DNA of 64,000 bases from Pseudomonas yangonensis (GTDB lineage: Bacteria > Pseudomonadota > Gammaproteobacteria > Pseudomonadales > Pseudomonadaceae), in the NCBI RefSeq assembly GCF_009932725.1, contig NZ_BLJU01000012.1:62001-126000 (forward strand), in the 5' to 3' direction. This document shows, in pieces, positions 8,901 to 16,843 of the stretch; position 1 is the stretch's first letter, and every line of letters begins with the position of its first letter. The notes below the pieces were generated by a model. It saw only the letters and a list, made by a program, of their open reading frames with translations. It was not told the origin of the DNA and made no database searches. A program made the position numbers and the translations under genes.

Positions 8901-9065
8901 CTGGCGGCCGTGCTGGCGATGATTCCGCTGTCGCGCAGCGTGTTCTTCGGGCCGATGGCAGTGGCCATCATGGGCGGCCTGGTGGTCGCCACTGCGCTGA
9001 CCCTGCTGTTCCTGCCGGCACTTTACGCGGCCTGGTTCCGGGTCAAGGAGCGCGAGGCGCGCTAG
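5991..9065 (+). CDS. mexK: RND multidrug efflux permease (MexK-like)
   Basis: A 1024-residue RND (HAE1/AcrB-type) permease, normal family length. Twelve membrane segments are implied by hydrophobic blocks, with two large periplasmic loops. Transmembrane helix 4 carries LGLLVDDAIIAVE with the proton-relay aspartates at 402-403, and TM10 has LAGMIMRNSVILVDQIEQD. It exchanges protons for drugs such as, in P. aeruginosa MexJK, triclosan and macrolides; the substrate here is inferred. It forms an operon with mexJ, and the divergent mexL is the probable repressor. Confidence 0.92.
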   Translation: MSFNLSAWALRHRQIVLYIMLLFAVVGALSYTKLGQSEDPPFTFKAMVIRTNWPGASAEEVSRQVTERIEKKLMETGEYDRITSFSRPGESQVTFMARDSMRSSQIPELWYQVRKKISDIRHTLPPGIQGPFFNDEFGTTFGNIYALTGTGFDYAVLKDYADRLQLQLQRVKDVGKVELVGLQDEKIWIELSNTKLATLGLPLSAVQQALEAQNAVAAAGFFETASERIQLRVTGRFESVEEIRNFPIRVGDRTFRIADVAEVKRGFNDPPAPRMRFMGEDAIGIAVSMKDGGDILVLGKALEGEFARLQQTLPLGMELRKVSDQPAAVKAGVGEFVKVLVEALVIVLAVSFFSLGVRTGLVVALVIPLVLAMTFAAMYYLGIGLHKISLGALVLGLGLLVDDAIIAVEMMAIKMEQGYDRFKAASFAWTSTAFPMLTGTLITAAGFLPIATAQSGTGEYTRSIFQVVAISLIASWIAAVMFVPYLGDKLLPDLAKLHAAKHGGSDDGHDPYSTPFYRRVRATVEWCVRRRGIVILLTIGLFIGSVLLFRFVPQQFFPASGRLELMVDIKLEEGASLSATEAEVRRLEELLKEQTGIDNYVAYVGTGSPRFYLPLDQQLPAASFAQFVVLASSIEERERLRTWLIQTMNDQFPALRSRVSRLENGPPVGYPIQFRVSGEHIDEVRALARQVADKVRENPHVVNVHLDWEEPSKVVILNIDQDRARALGVNTAELSRFLQGSLSGTSVSQYREGNELIEILQRGTPQERKALSLLPSLAVPTDSGRSVALSQVATLEYGFEEGIIWHRNRLPNVTVRADVYGKEQPASLTQQILPTLEPIRAELPDGYLLEVGGTVEDSQRGQKSVNAGVPLFIVVVLTLLMLQLKSFSRSAMVFLTAPLGLIGVTLFLLIFRQPFGFVAMLGTIALAGMIMRNSVILVDQIEQDISHGLDRWHAIIEATVRRFRPIVLTALAAVLAMIPLSRSVFFGPMAVAIMGGLVVATALTLLFLPALYAAWFRVKEREAR

Positions 9066-9170
9066 CGCCACAGGCGTTTGGGCGTTTCGCCGTAAAGCGC
9101 CCGGCGGGCGTGGCGGGGCAGGTGGCGGATATGGATAATGCGCGGTTTTCGCTGGCCCCGCCCGGGGCCG

Positions 9171-9190
9171 ACGGGACGCCATCGTCCCGT
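9171..9190 (+). other. Perfect hairpin between mexK and the MFS gene
   Basis: ACGGGACG (9171-9178), loop CCAT, CGTCCCGT (9183-9190): an 8-bp perfect stem in the 166-bp gap, without a T-run. It could be a Rho-dependent or processing structure, or an operator for the MFS gene. The gap holds nothing else I recognise. Confidence 0.5.
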
Positions 9191-9231
9191 GTTCGTCGGA
9201 CGGCGCTGCTGCCGTCCCGTCTGGAGTCGTC

Positions 9232-10533
9232 ATGTTCAGCCCGCTCGTCACCTTCCCGGCCCTGTATAGCGCCACCTTACTCATGCTGGCCGGTTCAGGG
9301 TTGTTCAGCACCTACATGGGCCTGCGCCTGACCGGGGAAGGCGCCGGTGACAGCTGGGTTGGCGGCCTGATGGCGGCCTATTATTTCGGCCTGGTTTGCG
9401 GTGGCAAGTTCGGCCACAAGCTGATCGCCAGCGTTGGTCATATCCGCTCCTACGTCGCCTGCGCCGGCCTCGCCACGGTGATCGTGCTGTTACACATACT
9501 GGTCGAGCGTCTGGAGGTCTGGCTGTTGCTGCGCTTCGTAATGGGCGCGGTAATGATGAACCAGTACATGGTGATCGAAAGCTGGCTCAACGAGCAGTCG
9601 GAAAATCATATGCGCGGCAAGGTGTTCGCCGGCTACATGGTGGCCGTGGACCTGGGCCTGGTAGTGGGCCAGGGCCTGCTGGCGATGAGCCCGACTCTGG
9701 ATTACAAGCCGCTGGTGCTGGTGGCGATCTGCTTCGCCTCCTGCCTGATTCCGCTGGCCGTGACCCGCCGCGTGCACCCGGCCAAATTGGTGGCAGCGCC
9801 GCTGGAAATCGGTTTCTTCTGGAAACGCGTGCCGCAGGCGCTGGGCAGCATTTTCGTCGCAGGGCTTATGGTCGGCGCCTTCTACGGCCTGGCGCCGGTT
9901 TACGCCAGCCGCAGCGGACTGGATACCGCGCAGGCGAGCCTGTTCGTGGCCATGTGCATCATCGCCGGTTTCTGCGCGCAGTGGCCGCTGGGCTGGTTGT
10001 CCGATCGTCTGGACCGCAGCTGGCTGATTCGCGGTAACGCCATTCTGCTGTGCCTGACCGCCGTTCCCATGTGGGGGCTGTTCGACCTGCCGTACTGGTT
10101 GTTGCTGGCCAACGGCTTCGTCACCGGCATGTTGCTGTTCACCCTGTACCCGTTGGCCGTGGCGCTGGGTAACGACCACGTCGAGCAATCGCGCCGGGTG
10201 GCGCTGTCCGCCATGTTGCTGACCACCTATGGCGTTGGCGCCTGCATCGGTCCGTTGCTGGCGGGCTTCATGATGCAGCACTTCGGGCCGGGCATGTTCT
10301 ACATGCTGGTATCGCTCTATGCCGTGGTGCTGATCGTCTGGGTGCAGCCCAAGCGTGTCACTGGCCGGCACCGGGTCGACGAGGCGCCGCTCAGCCATGT
10401 GCCGATGCCTGATACGGTCAGCCCCATGGCCGCGGCGCTCGACCCGCGCGTGGATGAAGTGCCGGAAGAATTGCTGGTGGATGCGCCCCCCAGTATCGGT
10501 CGCTCCGATGGCGAACCGGACCCGCAGAAATAA
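9232..10533 (+). CDS. MFS transporter, YcaD-like
   Basis: A 433-residue major facilitator with about 12 hydrophobic helices to residue ~375 and a soluble tail of ~55 residues rich in Pro, Asp and Glu. The loop VGGLMAAYYFGLVCGGKFGHKLIASVGHIR contains the MFS G-x-(K/R) signature between TM2 and TM3, and FVMGAVMMNQYMVIESWLNEQ is typical of the YcaD/uncharacterised sugar-efflux-like subfamily. Substrate unknown. TGGAG at 9220-9224 lies 7 nt before the ATG. It follows mexK by 166 bp and ends in a bidirectional terminator shared with bfr. Confidence 0.85.
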   Translation: MFSPLVTFPALYSATLLMLAGSGLFSTYMGLRLTGEGAGDSWVGGLMAAYYFGLVCGGKFGHKLIASVGHIRSYVACAGLATVIVLLHILVERLEVWLLLRFVMGAVMMNQYMVIESWLNEQSENHMRGKVFAGYMVAVDLGLVVGQGLLAMSPTLDYKPLVLVAICFASCLIPLAVTRRVHPAKLVAAPLEIGFFWKRVPQALGSIFVAGLMVGAFYGLAPVYASRSGLDTAQASLFVAMCIIAGFCAQWPLGWLSDRLDRSWLIRGNAILLCLTAVPMWGLFDLPYWLLLANGFVTGMLLFTLYPLAVALGNDHVEQSRRVALSAMLLTTYGVGACIGPLLAGFMMQHFGPGMFYMLVSLYAVVLIVWVQPKRVTGRHRVDEAPLSHVPMPDTVSPMAAALDPRVDEVPEELLVDAPPSIGRSDGEPDPQK

Positions 10534-10545
10534 GCGCAGACAATG

Positions 10546-10576
10546 AAAACGGGAGCCATCGGCTCCCGTTTCTTTA
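10546..10576. terminator. Bidirectional terminator between the MFS gene and bfr
   Basis: GGGAGCC (10551-10557), loop ATC, GGCTCCC (10561-10567), flanked by AAAAC on the left and GTTTCTTT on the right. It can terminate both convergent genes. Confidence 0.88.
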
Positions 10577-10591
10577 TCCAGCCGTTTGGAC

Positions 10592-11062
10592 TTACTCGTC
10601 CATTTGCGATTGCAGGTAATTCTGCAGGCCAACGGCTTCGATCAGGCTCAGCTGGGTTTCCAGCCAGTCGATGTGCTCTTCCTCGGAGCAGAGGATTTCC
10701 TCGAGCAGTTCGCGGCTCGCGTAGTCACCGATACTTTCGCAGTAGGCGATGGCGGCTTTCAGATCGCCGTGCGCCTTATGCTCGATCTTCAGGTCGCACT
10801 CGAGCATTTCCTTGGTGTTTTCACCGATCAGGATCTTGCCCAAGTCCTGCAGGTTGGGAATGCCTTCGAGGAAGAGAATGCGCTTGATCAGCTTGTCGGC
10901 GTGCTTCATCTCGTCGATCGATTCGTGGTACTCGTGCTCGCCGAGCTTTTTCAGGCCCCAGTCTTCATACATACGCGCATGCAGGAAGTACTGGTTGATG
11001 GCGACCAGTTCGTTACCAAGAATCTTGTTCAGGTGTTGAATGACCTTCTTGTCGCCTTTCAT
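10592..11062 (-). CDS. bfr: Bacterioferritin
   Basis: A 156-residue ferritin-fold protein, normal length. All ferroxidase ligands are present: E18, E51, H54, E94, E127 and H130, as is Met52, which axially ligates haem in bacterioferritins. It would assemble into a 24-subunit shell that oxidises Fe(II) and stores ferric mineral in the cytoplasm. TTGGAGC precedes the ATG. No bacterioferritin-associated ferredoxin gene (bfd) is adjacent. The AT-rich upstream region (11063-11290) contains two palindromes that may serve regulation. Confidence 0.95.
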   Translation of the reverse strand: MKGDKKVIQHLNKILGNELVAINQYFLHARMYEDWGLKKLGEHEYHESIDEMKHADKLIKRILFLEGIPNLQDLGKILIGENTKEMLECDLKIEHKAHGDLKAAIAYCESIGDYASRELLEEILCSEEEHIDWLETQLSLIEAVGLQNYLQSQMDE

Positions 11063-11164
11063 GACCGCTCCAACTGTATCAATGACTGTGATGGCCTTGA
11101 ATTTTCTGCCGGCTTCTTTCCGCTGTCAAACCTAAGTTCTTGAAACATAAGTAAAAATAAAACT

Positions 11165-11203
11165 GAATAAGAATGTTTTTATTCCGCAACTTGGTGCCAA
11201 GTT
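11165..11203. promoter_or_regulatory. Two palindromes in the AT-rich bfr leader
   Basis: GAATAA...TTATTC (11165-11184) has a 6-bp inverted repeat, and AACTTGG-TG-CCAAGTT (11188-11203) is a perfect 7-bp inverted repeat. They lie about 100-140 bp upstream of bfr in an unusually AT-rich stretch. The first is weakly reminiscent of a Fur box; the second matches no operator I know. Confidence 0.4.
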
Positions 11204-11292
11204 ATTGAAATGGCGCAATAAAAAAGTTGCTAATAGTTCGGCGCGTAACGCAATCGGCTGGAAGCCGTCGATATTTTATTTTTTACGGACAT

Positions 11293-11315
11293 AAAAAAGC
11301 CCCGCGAGGCGGGGC
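11293..11315 (-). terminator. Rho-independent terminator of glpD
   Basis: Read on the minus strand: GCCCCGC, loop CTC, GCGGGGC, then TTTTTT. It lies 19 bp downstream of the glpD stop. Confidence 0.92.
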
Positions 11316-11333
11316 ATCGGAGCACGCGAAATA

Positions 11334-12863
11334 TCAGGCGGCATGAGCCGAATGCGGATCACGGCTGTTCAGATAGTCCTGCAGGCGGGCCTGCTGTGTC
11401 GGCGTCATGAACAGCCCCAGCTTGCTGCGCCGCCAGAGAATATCGGTGCTGCTGCGGGCCCATTCTTCACGGCGCAGATAGTCCACTTCACGGGTGTAGA
11501 GGCCGGCGCCAAGGTGTTCGCCAAGGTCGGTCAGGTTGTGCACGCCTTCGAGCAGGTGCCAGGTGCGGCTGCCGTAAGAGGCAGCCCAGCGTCTGGCCAG
11601 GCTGGAAGGCAGCCAGCCATGGCGTTCGCAGAGGGCTTCGACCAGTGCGCTCTGGTCTTGCATGTCCTCGCCGCCAGGCAACGGAGCACTCGCCGTCCAG
11701 CTCGGACCGAGTTTGCTGAAGTAGGGGGCCAGTTGCTGCATGGCCGACTCGGCCAGCTTGCGGTAGGTGGTCAGCTTGCCGCCGAATACCGAGAGCAACG
11801 GCGCTTCGCCCGGCGTTCCGGAGAGCGACAGGGTGTAGTCGCGGGTGATGGCCGAAGGCTCATCGGACTCGTCATCGCACAGCGGGCGCACGCCAGCGAA
11901 GCTGTGCAGCACGTCGGCCCGGCCAAGTTGTTGCTTGAAGTGGTCATTGACCACCTTGAGCAGGTAATCGGTTTCTTCGGCGGTGATCGCCACCTGGGCG
12001 GGGTCGCCCTGGTATTCGCGGTCGGTGGTACCTATCAAGGTGAAGCGTTCCAGATAGGGAATGGCGAAGACGATGCGGCGGTCTTCGTTCTGCAGTATGT
12101 AGGCCTGTTCACCGTCGTACAGGCGCGGTACGACGATATGGCTGCCCTGAATCAGACGGATGCCATAGGGCGACTGCTGCTTGAGGTCTTCACGGATGAA
12201 GCGCGCGACCCAGGGGCCGGCGGCGTTGACCAGCGCGCGGGCACGAATCGACAGCAGGCTGCCGTCGCTGCGCTCCAGGTGTATATGCCACAGCCCCTTG
12301 CTGCGACGGGCGCTGACGCAGCGCGTACGTGGGTGAATGTGTGCGCCTTTCTCCCGTGCGGCCATGGCGTTGAGCACCACCAGACGGGCATCGTCTACCC
12401 AGCAATCGGAGTATTCGAAGCCTCGGCTGATTTCTGCTTTGAGCGGGCTGCCGGCACCGAAGCGCAGGCCGCGTGATGCGGGTAGGCGCTTACGCTTGCC
12501 CAGGTGATCGTAGAGGAACAGGCCGGCGCGGATCATCCAGGCCGGACGCAGATGCGGGCGGTGCGGCAGGACGAAGCGCATCGGTTTGACGATGTGCGGA
12601 GCCTTTGCCAGCAGCACCTCGCGCTCGGCCAGGGCTTCGCGTACCAGGCGGAACTCGTGGTGCTCCAGATAGCGCAGGCCGCCGTGGATCAGCTTGCTGC
12701 TGGCAGAGGAGGTGTGGCTGGCCAGGTCGTCCTTTTCGCAAAGGAACACGGACAGGCCGCGACCGGCTGCATCGGCTGCGATGCCCACCCCATTGATACC
12801 GCCGCCAACGACGGCGAGGTCATAGACTTCCGCAACGGGGCTGGTGAAGGGATCGTGGGGCAT
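11334..12863 (-). CDS. glpD: Aerobic glycerol-3-phosphate dehydrogenase
   Basis: A 509-residue FAD enzyme (E. coli GlpD is 501). The FAD-binding Rossmann motif is YDLAVVGGGINGVG (GGGINGVG at 20-27), followed by HTSSASSKLIHGGLRYLE, the GlpD signature. It oxidises sn-glycerol-3-phosphate to dihydroxyacetone phosphate at the inner membrane, passing electrons to quinone. The ATG at 12863 is chosen by similarity; a GTG at 12905 would add 14 residues and would overlap the GlpR-like operator. It is transcribed away from glpR, with its own terminator. Confidence 0.95.
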   Translation of the reverse strand: MPHDPFTSPVAEVYDLAVVGGGINGVGIAADAAGRGLSVFLCEKDDLASHTSSASSKLIHGGLRYLEHHEFRLVREALAEREVLLAKAPHIVKPMRFVLPHRPHLRPAWMIRAGLFLYDHLGKRKRLPASRGLRFGAGSPLKAEISRGFEYSDCWVDDARLVVLNAMAAREKGAHIHPRTRCVSARRSKGLWHIHLERSDGSLLSIRARALVNAAGPWVARFIREDLKQQSPYGIRLIQGSHIVVPRLYDGEQAYILQNEDRRIVFAIPYLERFTLIGTTDREYQGDPAQVAITAEETDYLLKVVNDHFKQQLGRADVLHSFAGVRPLCDDESDEPSAITRDYTLSLSGTPGEAPLLSVFGGKLTTYRKLAESAMQQLAPYFSKLGPSWTASAPLPGGEDMQDQSALVEALCERHGWLPSSLARRWAASYGSRTWHLLEGVHNLTDLGEHLGAGLYTREVDYLRREEWARSSTDILWRRSKLGLFMTPTQQARLQDYLNSRDPHSAHAA

Positions 12864-12883
12864 AGGGCACGCTCGGCTATTGG

Positions 12884-12931
12884 ATTCGAATGTGTTTATG
12901 TTCACTTTCGAAAATATCCTAGACGAACATG
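12884..12931. promoter_or_regulatory. Cluster of GlpR-like operator half-sites upstream of glpD
   Basis: The region holds ATTCGAATGT (12884-12893), ATGTTCACTTTCGAAAAT (about 12898-12915) and GACGAACATG (12922-12931). ATGTTCG/CGAACAT half-sites are the known GlpR recognition element in E. coli and Pseudomonas. GlpR repression of glpD, relieved by glycerol-3-phosphate, is the expected control. Confidence 0.65.
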
Positions 12932-13011
12932 CGCAACTTCGCTACCCCGGCGCGCGATTGCGCGCCGAGTGGTGGTGAAAGGAGCTTGGGCGTCGTTCGG
13001 AGGGAGCGTGC

Positions 13012-13770
13012 TCAGACCAGGTCGAGCTGGACCTTGTGGCTGTGCAGCAGGCGGGTGATGGCGGCAGAGGGCGCGCTATCGGTGAAAACGCGGTCGACCA
13101 GGGCGATGGAGCCCAGGCGCACCACGGCGTTACGGCCGAATTTGCTGGAGTCGGCGGCGAGGAAAACCTGCCGGGCATTTTCGATGATGGCCTGGGAAAC
13201 GCGCACTTCCTGGTAGTCGAAATCGAGCAGGCTGCCATCTTCGTCTATGCCGCTGATGCCGACGATGGCGTAGTCGACCTTGAACTGCTGGATGAAGTCC
13301 ACCGCCGCCTGGCCGACGATGCCGCCATCGCTGCGCACCGTACCGCCGGCCACCAGCACCTCGAAGTCGGCCTTGGCGCTGAGCTGAGCGGCCACGTGCA
13401 GGTTGTTGGTGATGATCTTCAGACCCTTGTGGTTCTGCAGTTCACGGGCGATGGCCTCGGTGGTGGTGCCGATGTTGATGAACAGCGAGGCGTGATCGGG
13501 AATTTGCGCCGCCACGGCTTCGGCAATGCGCTGCTTCTCCTCGCGCATCTGCCCGGCGCGCATGCCATAGGCGGTGTTCTGGATGCTCGAGGCTTCGCAG
13601 GCGGCGCCGCCATGGGTGCGGCGCAACAGGCCGTGCTCGGCCAGCTGGTTGATGTCGCGGCGGATGGTCTGCGGCGTGACGGCGAACGCCTGGGCCAGTT
13701 CGTCGATGCTGACGTAGCCGCGTTCACGGGCGAGATTGAGGATGTCGTGCTGGCGGGGAGCGAGATTCAT
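13012..13770 (-). CDS. glpR: DeoR-family glycerol-3-phosphate regulon repressor
   Basis: A 252-residue DeoR-type repressor, normal length. The N-terminal winged helix-turn-helix is [25 protein letters not shown] (20-43) followed by RTHGGA, and the C-terminal sugar-phosphate sensor has [15 protein letters not shown] and the DSSKFGRNA segment typical of GlpR. It would repress glpD and glpK until glycerol-3-phosphate binds. AGGAAG precedes the ATG. It lies between glpD and the divergent ybaK, so glpR and ybaK share a 98-bp promoter region with a GlpR-like site. Confidence 0.92.
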   Translation of the reverse strand: MNLAPRQHDILNLARERGYVSIDELAQAFAVTPQTIRRDINQLAEHGLLRRTHGGAACEASSIQNTAYGMRAGQMREEKQRIAEAVAAQIPDHASLFINIGTTTEAIARELQNHKGLKIITNNLHVAAQLSAKADFEVLVAGGTVRSDGGIVGQAAVDFIQQFKVDYAIVGISGIDEDGSLLDFDYQEVRVSQAIIENARQVFLAADSSKFGRNAVVRLGSIALVDRVFTDSAPSAAITRLLHSHKVQLDLV

Positions 13771-13853
13771 GAGCGCTTCCTGTGATGGTCACCCATTATA
13801 GGCTGTAGATGCGGAGGATTTCGGCCTGTTAATGTAGGGCATCTTTCCCAGTG

Positions 13854-13872
13854 TTTTCACATTCGAACATGA
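13854..13872. promoter_or_regulatory. GlpR-like operator overlapping the ybaK start
   Basis: TTTTCACATTCGAACATGA, with the CGAACAT half-site at 13864-13870, overlaps the ybaK ATG at 13869. GlpR bound here could block ybaK and downstream glpK, or autoregulate divergent glpR. Confidence 0.5.
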
Positions 13873-14339
13873 CGCCTGCAATCGATCTGTTGAAGAAGGC
13901 CAAGGCCGAACACCGCGTACACAGTTACCAGCACGACCCCAAGGCGCCGTCCTACGGGCTGGAAGCGGCGGAAAAGCTGGGCTTGGCGCCCGAGCGCGTG
14001 TTCAAGACCCTGCTCGCGGCCACCGAGAAGGGTGAGCTGCTGGTGGCCGTGGTGCCGGTGGCCGGCAGCCTCGATCTCAAGGCGCTGGCGGCGGCTGCCG
14101 GGGCGAAGAAGGCCGATATGGCCGACCCGACGGCAGCGCAGCGTGCCACCGGCTATCTGGTCGGCGGCATCAGCCCGCTGGGGCAGAAGAAGCGCCTGCG
14201 CACCTTCATCGACGAGTCGGCGCGCCTGCATTCCACCATTCATGTCAGCGGCGGGCGGCGTGGGCTGGAGCTCGAGCTCTCGGCCGACACCCTGGCACAG
14301 CATACTCAGGGACACTTCGCCGCTATCGGCAAAGCCTGA
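13869..14339 (+). CDS. ybaK: Cys-tRNA(Pro)/Cys-tRNA(Cys) deacylase YbaK
   Basis: A 156-residue YbaK/EbsC-family protein, MTPAIDLLKKAKAEHRVHSYQHD..., with ERVFKTLLAA carrying the family's conserved lysine and the downstream GYLVGGISPLGQKK glycine-rich segment that forms the editing pocket. It hydrolyses Cys mischarged onto tRNA(Pro). The ATG at 13869 is chosen on homology; an upstream ATG at 13851 adds six unsupported residues. Its place between glpR and glpK is unusual and makes it likely to share their transcription; 82 bp separate it from glpK. Confidence 0.92.
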   Translation: MTPAIDLLKKAKAEHRVHSYQHDPKAPSYGLEAAEKLGLAPERVFKTLLAATEKGELLVAVVPVAGSLDLKALAAAAGAKKADMADPTAAQRATGYLVGGISPLGQKKRLRTFIDESARLHSTIHVSGGRRGLELELSADTLAQHTQGHFAAIGKA

Positions 14340-14373
14340 GCCGCGCAGTATGCTGCAAGCAAAATAAGCCAGT

Positions 14374-14414
14374 CTGCAGTCAACTGCAGTGAACGCTACC
14401 GATAACAACAAGGA
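14374..14414 (+). promoter_or_regulatory. glpK leader: inverted repeat plus CA-rich Crc/Hfq-like motif
   Basis: CTGCAGT-CA-ACTGCAG (14374-14389) is a 7-bp inverted repeat. GATAACAACAAGGA (14401-14414) places AACAACAA directly on the Shine-Dalgarno of glpK. AAnAAnAA tracts at translation starts are the known Hfq/Crc target in Pseudomonas. Confidence 0.55.
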
Positions 14415-14421
14415 ATCTTGC

Positions 14422-15909
14422 ATGTCCCAATACCTGCTAGCCATCGACCAGGGCACCACCAGTTCCCGCGCCATCATCTTCAGTGCACAGGGCTTGCCGG
14501 TCGCGCGTGCTCAGCAGGAGTTCAAGCAGTACTTCCCGCAGGATGGCTGGGTCGAGCACGACGGCCAGGAAATCTGGCTGTCCACGCTCAAGGTCTGTCG
14601 CGATGCCATCGCCAGCAGTGGCCTGCAGCCCGAGTCGATCGCTGCTATCGGCATCACCAACCAGCGTGAAACCACGTTGGTCTGGGATGCTGCGACCGGC
14701 ACGCCGATCCATCCGGCCATCGTCTGGCAGGATCGTCGCACCGCCGACTACTGCGCCGGACTCAAGGACCAAGGCCACGAAGCGATGGTATCGGCCAGGA
14801 CCGGCCTGCTGATCGACCCGTATTTCTCCGCCACCAAGCTGCGCTGGATCCTGCAGAACGTGCCGGGCGCACAGGAGCGGGCGGAGCGCGGCGAGCTGCG
14901 TTTCGGTACGGTCGACAGCTTCCTGCTGTGGCGTCTGACCGATGGCAAGGTGCACCGCACCGATGCCAGCAATGCCTCGCGCACACTGATGTTCAATATC
15001 CACACCCAGCAGTGGGACGAAGAGCTGCTTAAGCTGTTCGGAATTCCCGCCAGCCTGCTGCCGGAAGTGCTCGACTGCGCCGCCGAGTTCGGCCATACCG
15101 AAGCCGAGCTGCTCGGCGCCAGCATCCCGGTGCTGGGCATGGCCGGCGACCAGCAGGCAGCCTTGATCGGTCAGGCCTGCTTCGAACCGGGTATGGTCAA
15201 GAGTACCTATGGCACCGGCTGCTTCATGATCCAGAACACCGGCGAGCAGCCGGTGAGTTCGAAGAATCGTCTGCTCACCACGGTCGGCTATCGCCTCGAT
15301 GGCAAGGTCACCTACGCGGTGGAGGGCAGCATCTTCGTTGCCGGCGCGGCGGTGCAGTGGCTGCGCGACGGCATCAAGTTGATCAGCCATGCGCGCGAAA
15401 GCGAGGCCCTGGCCGAAGCGACGGGGGAAGCCTGCGGGGTGTTTTTGGTGCCGGCCTTCACCGGCCTGGGCGCACCTTACTGGGACCCGAAGGCGCGTGG
15501 CGCCATCTTCGGCCTGACCCGAGATACCGGCATCAAGGAGATCGTCACCGCCGGCCTGCAGTCGGTGTGCTACCAGACCCGCGACCTGCTCGAGGCCATG
15601 CGTCAGGACGGCGCGGCGGCGCCCAGCGCGCTGCGTGTCGACGGTGGCATGGTGGAGAACAACTGGGTCATGCAGTTTCTCGCCGACATCCTCGGCGTCA
15701 GTGTCGAGCGGCCCGAAGTCACCGAGACCACTGCGCTCGGCGTCGCCTATCTGGCAGGGCTGAAGCTCGGGCTGTATCGCGATCTCGATGCCATCGCCAG
15801 TCACTGGCATCGCCAGCAGCGTTTCGAACCGCGGATGAACGACGCGCATCGCGAGCGTCTCTACGCCGGCTGGCTGGACGCGGTGAAGCGCGTGCGCAGC
15901 GAGCCCTGA
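14422..15909 (+). CDS. glpK: Glycerol kinase
   Basis: A 495-residue FGGY kinase beginning [20 protein letters not shown]. The phosphate-binding [14 protein letters not shown]-like [22 protein letters not shown] and [12 protein letters not shown] motifs are those of GlpK. It phosphorylates cytoplasmic glycerol to glycerol-3-phosphate, feeding GlpD. AAGGA lies 7 nt before the ATG at 14422, so the longer frame from 14389 is rejected. The usual partner glpF (facilitator) is not beside it in this window. Confidence 0.96.
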   Translation: MSQYLLAIDQGTTSSRAIIFSAQGLPVARAQQEFKQYFPQDGWVEHDGQEIWLSTLKVCRDAIASSGLQPESIAAIGITNQRETTLVWDAATGTPIHPAIVWQDRRTADYCAGLKDQGHEAMVSARTGLLIDPYFSATKLRWILQNVPGAQERAERGELRFGTVDSFLLWRLTDGKVHRTDASNASRTLMFNIHTQQWDEELLKLFGIPASLLPEVLDCAAEFGHTEAELLGASIPVLGMAGDQQAALIGQACFEPGMVKSTYGTGCFMIQNTGEQPVSSKNRLLTTVGYRLDGKVTYAVEGSIFVAGAAVQWLRDGIKLISHARESEALAEATGEACGVFLVPAFTGLGAPYWDPKARGAIFGLTRDTGIKEIVTAGLQSVCYQTRDLLEAMRQDGAAAPSALRVDGGMVENNWVMQFLADILGVSVERPEVTETTALGVAYLAGLKLGLYRDLDAIASHWHRQQRFEPRMNDAHRERLYAGWLDAVKRVRSEP

Positions 15910-15921
15910 CCTCTGCGACGC

Positions 15922-15945
15922 TGTAGGAGCGGCTTCTGCCGCGAT
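15922..15945. repeat. Pseudomonas REP-type palindrome
   Basis: The sequence TGTAGGAGCGGCTTCTGCCGCGAT after glpK, with stem GCGGC/GCCGC, matches the GTAGGAGCGGCTTnnGCCGCGA REP family known from P. putida and relatives. Confidence 0.85.
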
Positions 15946-16036
15946 GCTCTCGAGTATCTGGAAAACAGCAACTGTACCTGTTGCAGGTGACCTGGCGCAG
16001 GCATGCTGGCGTTTCTGATCTGGCCAGGAACGCATC

Positions 16037-16843
16037 ATGCCGCTCGAATTTCATCAAGTTGACGCCTTTACCGACCAGCCGTTCGCGGGCAATCCCGCCA
16101 TGGTCTATCGCCTGGACGCCTGGCTGGACGAATCGCTGATGCAGCGTATCGCCACCGAGCACAACCTGGCCGAGACGGCATTCGTGGTGAAGGAAGGGGA
16201 GGCCTGGCATATTCGCTGGTTTACCCCGGTCAGCGAGGTGCCGCTTTGTGGCCATGCGACCCTGGCCAGCGCCAAGGTGCTGTTCGATCTCTATCTCGAG
16301 GCGGGCGACGTGCTGCAGTTCACCTGCCTATCCGGCGCTTTGCGCGTGACTCGTCGAGGGGAGCGGCTGGAGCTGGATTTCCCCGTGCGTCCGGTGGTAC
16401 CGGTGGCGGCGTCGCTGCAAGCCGAGGTCGAGCGCGCGATGGATCAGCCCGCGCAGCAGGTGCTGGCCCTGCTCAATGCCGATGGCAGCGTGCAGGAATT
16501 GATGGTGGTGCTGGCGTCCGAAGCGCAGGTGCGCGGCTTTACCCCCGATCTGCCGGCGCTCGCGGCACTGCCGGGCCTTGGCGTGCTGATTACCGGGGCA
16601 GGCGAGCGGCATGACTTCGTCTCGCGTTACTTCGCGCCTGCCATCGGTATCGACGAGGACCCGGTGACCGGTTCGACACACTGCATGCTGGTGCCGTACT
16701 GGGCCGAACGCCTGGGCCACAGCGAGCTTAGCGCCTTTCAGTGCTCGGCACGCGGTGGTGAGTTGCTTTGTCGTCTCGATGGAGAGCGAGTGAAGATCGC
16801 GGGCCACGCGCGGCATATTGCCAGTGGCCAGCTGATGCTCTGA
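16037..16843 (+). CDS. PhzF-family isomerase-like protein
   Basis: A 268-residue PhzF/diaminopimelate-epimerase-fold protein. Signature segments are FHQVDAFTDQPFAGNPA (residues 5-21), NLAETAFV with the family's catalytic glutamate at residue 46, FTPVSEVPLCGHATLAS and the C-terminal DEDPVTGSTHC. PhzF itself isomerises a phenazine precursor, but most family members have unknown substrates and no phenazine genes are nearby, so the substrate cannot be assigned. AGGAA precedes the ATG. It converges on the ABC ATPase gene with a junction of one base. Confidence 0.9.
   Translation: MPLEFHQVDAFTDQPFAGNPAMVYRLDAWLDESLMQRIATEHNLAETAFVVKEGEAWHIRWFTPVSEVPLCGHATLASAKVLFDLYLEAGDVLQFTCLSGALRVTRRGERLELDFPVRPVVPVAASLQAEVERAMDQPAQQVLALLNADGSVQELMVVLASEAQVRGFTPDLPALAALPGLGVLITGAGERHDFVSRYFAPAIGIDEDPVTGSTHCMLVPYWAERLGHSELSAFQCSARGGELLCRLDGERVKIAGHARHIASGQLML

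Noticed and set aside
14437..16038. A 533-codon minus-strand frame over glpK
   Set aside because: Antisense to a clear glycerol kinase.
16037..16843. Phenazine biosynthesis
   Set aside because: A PhzF-fold protein alone is not evidence; no other phz gene is in the window.
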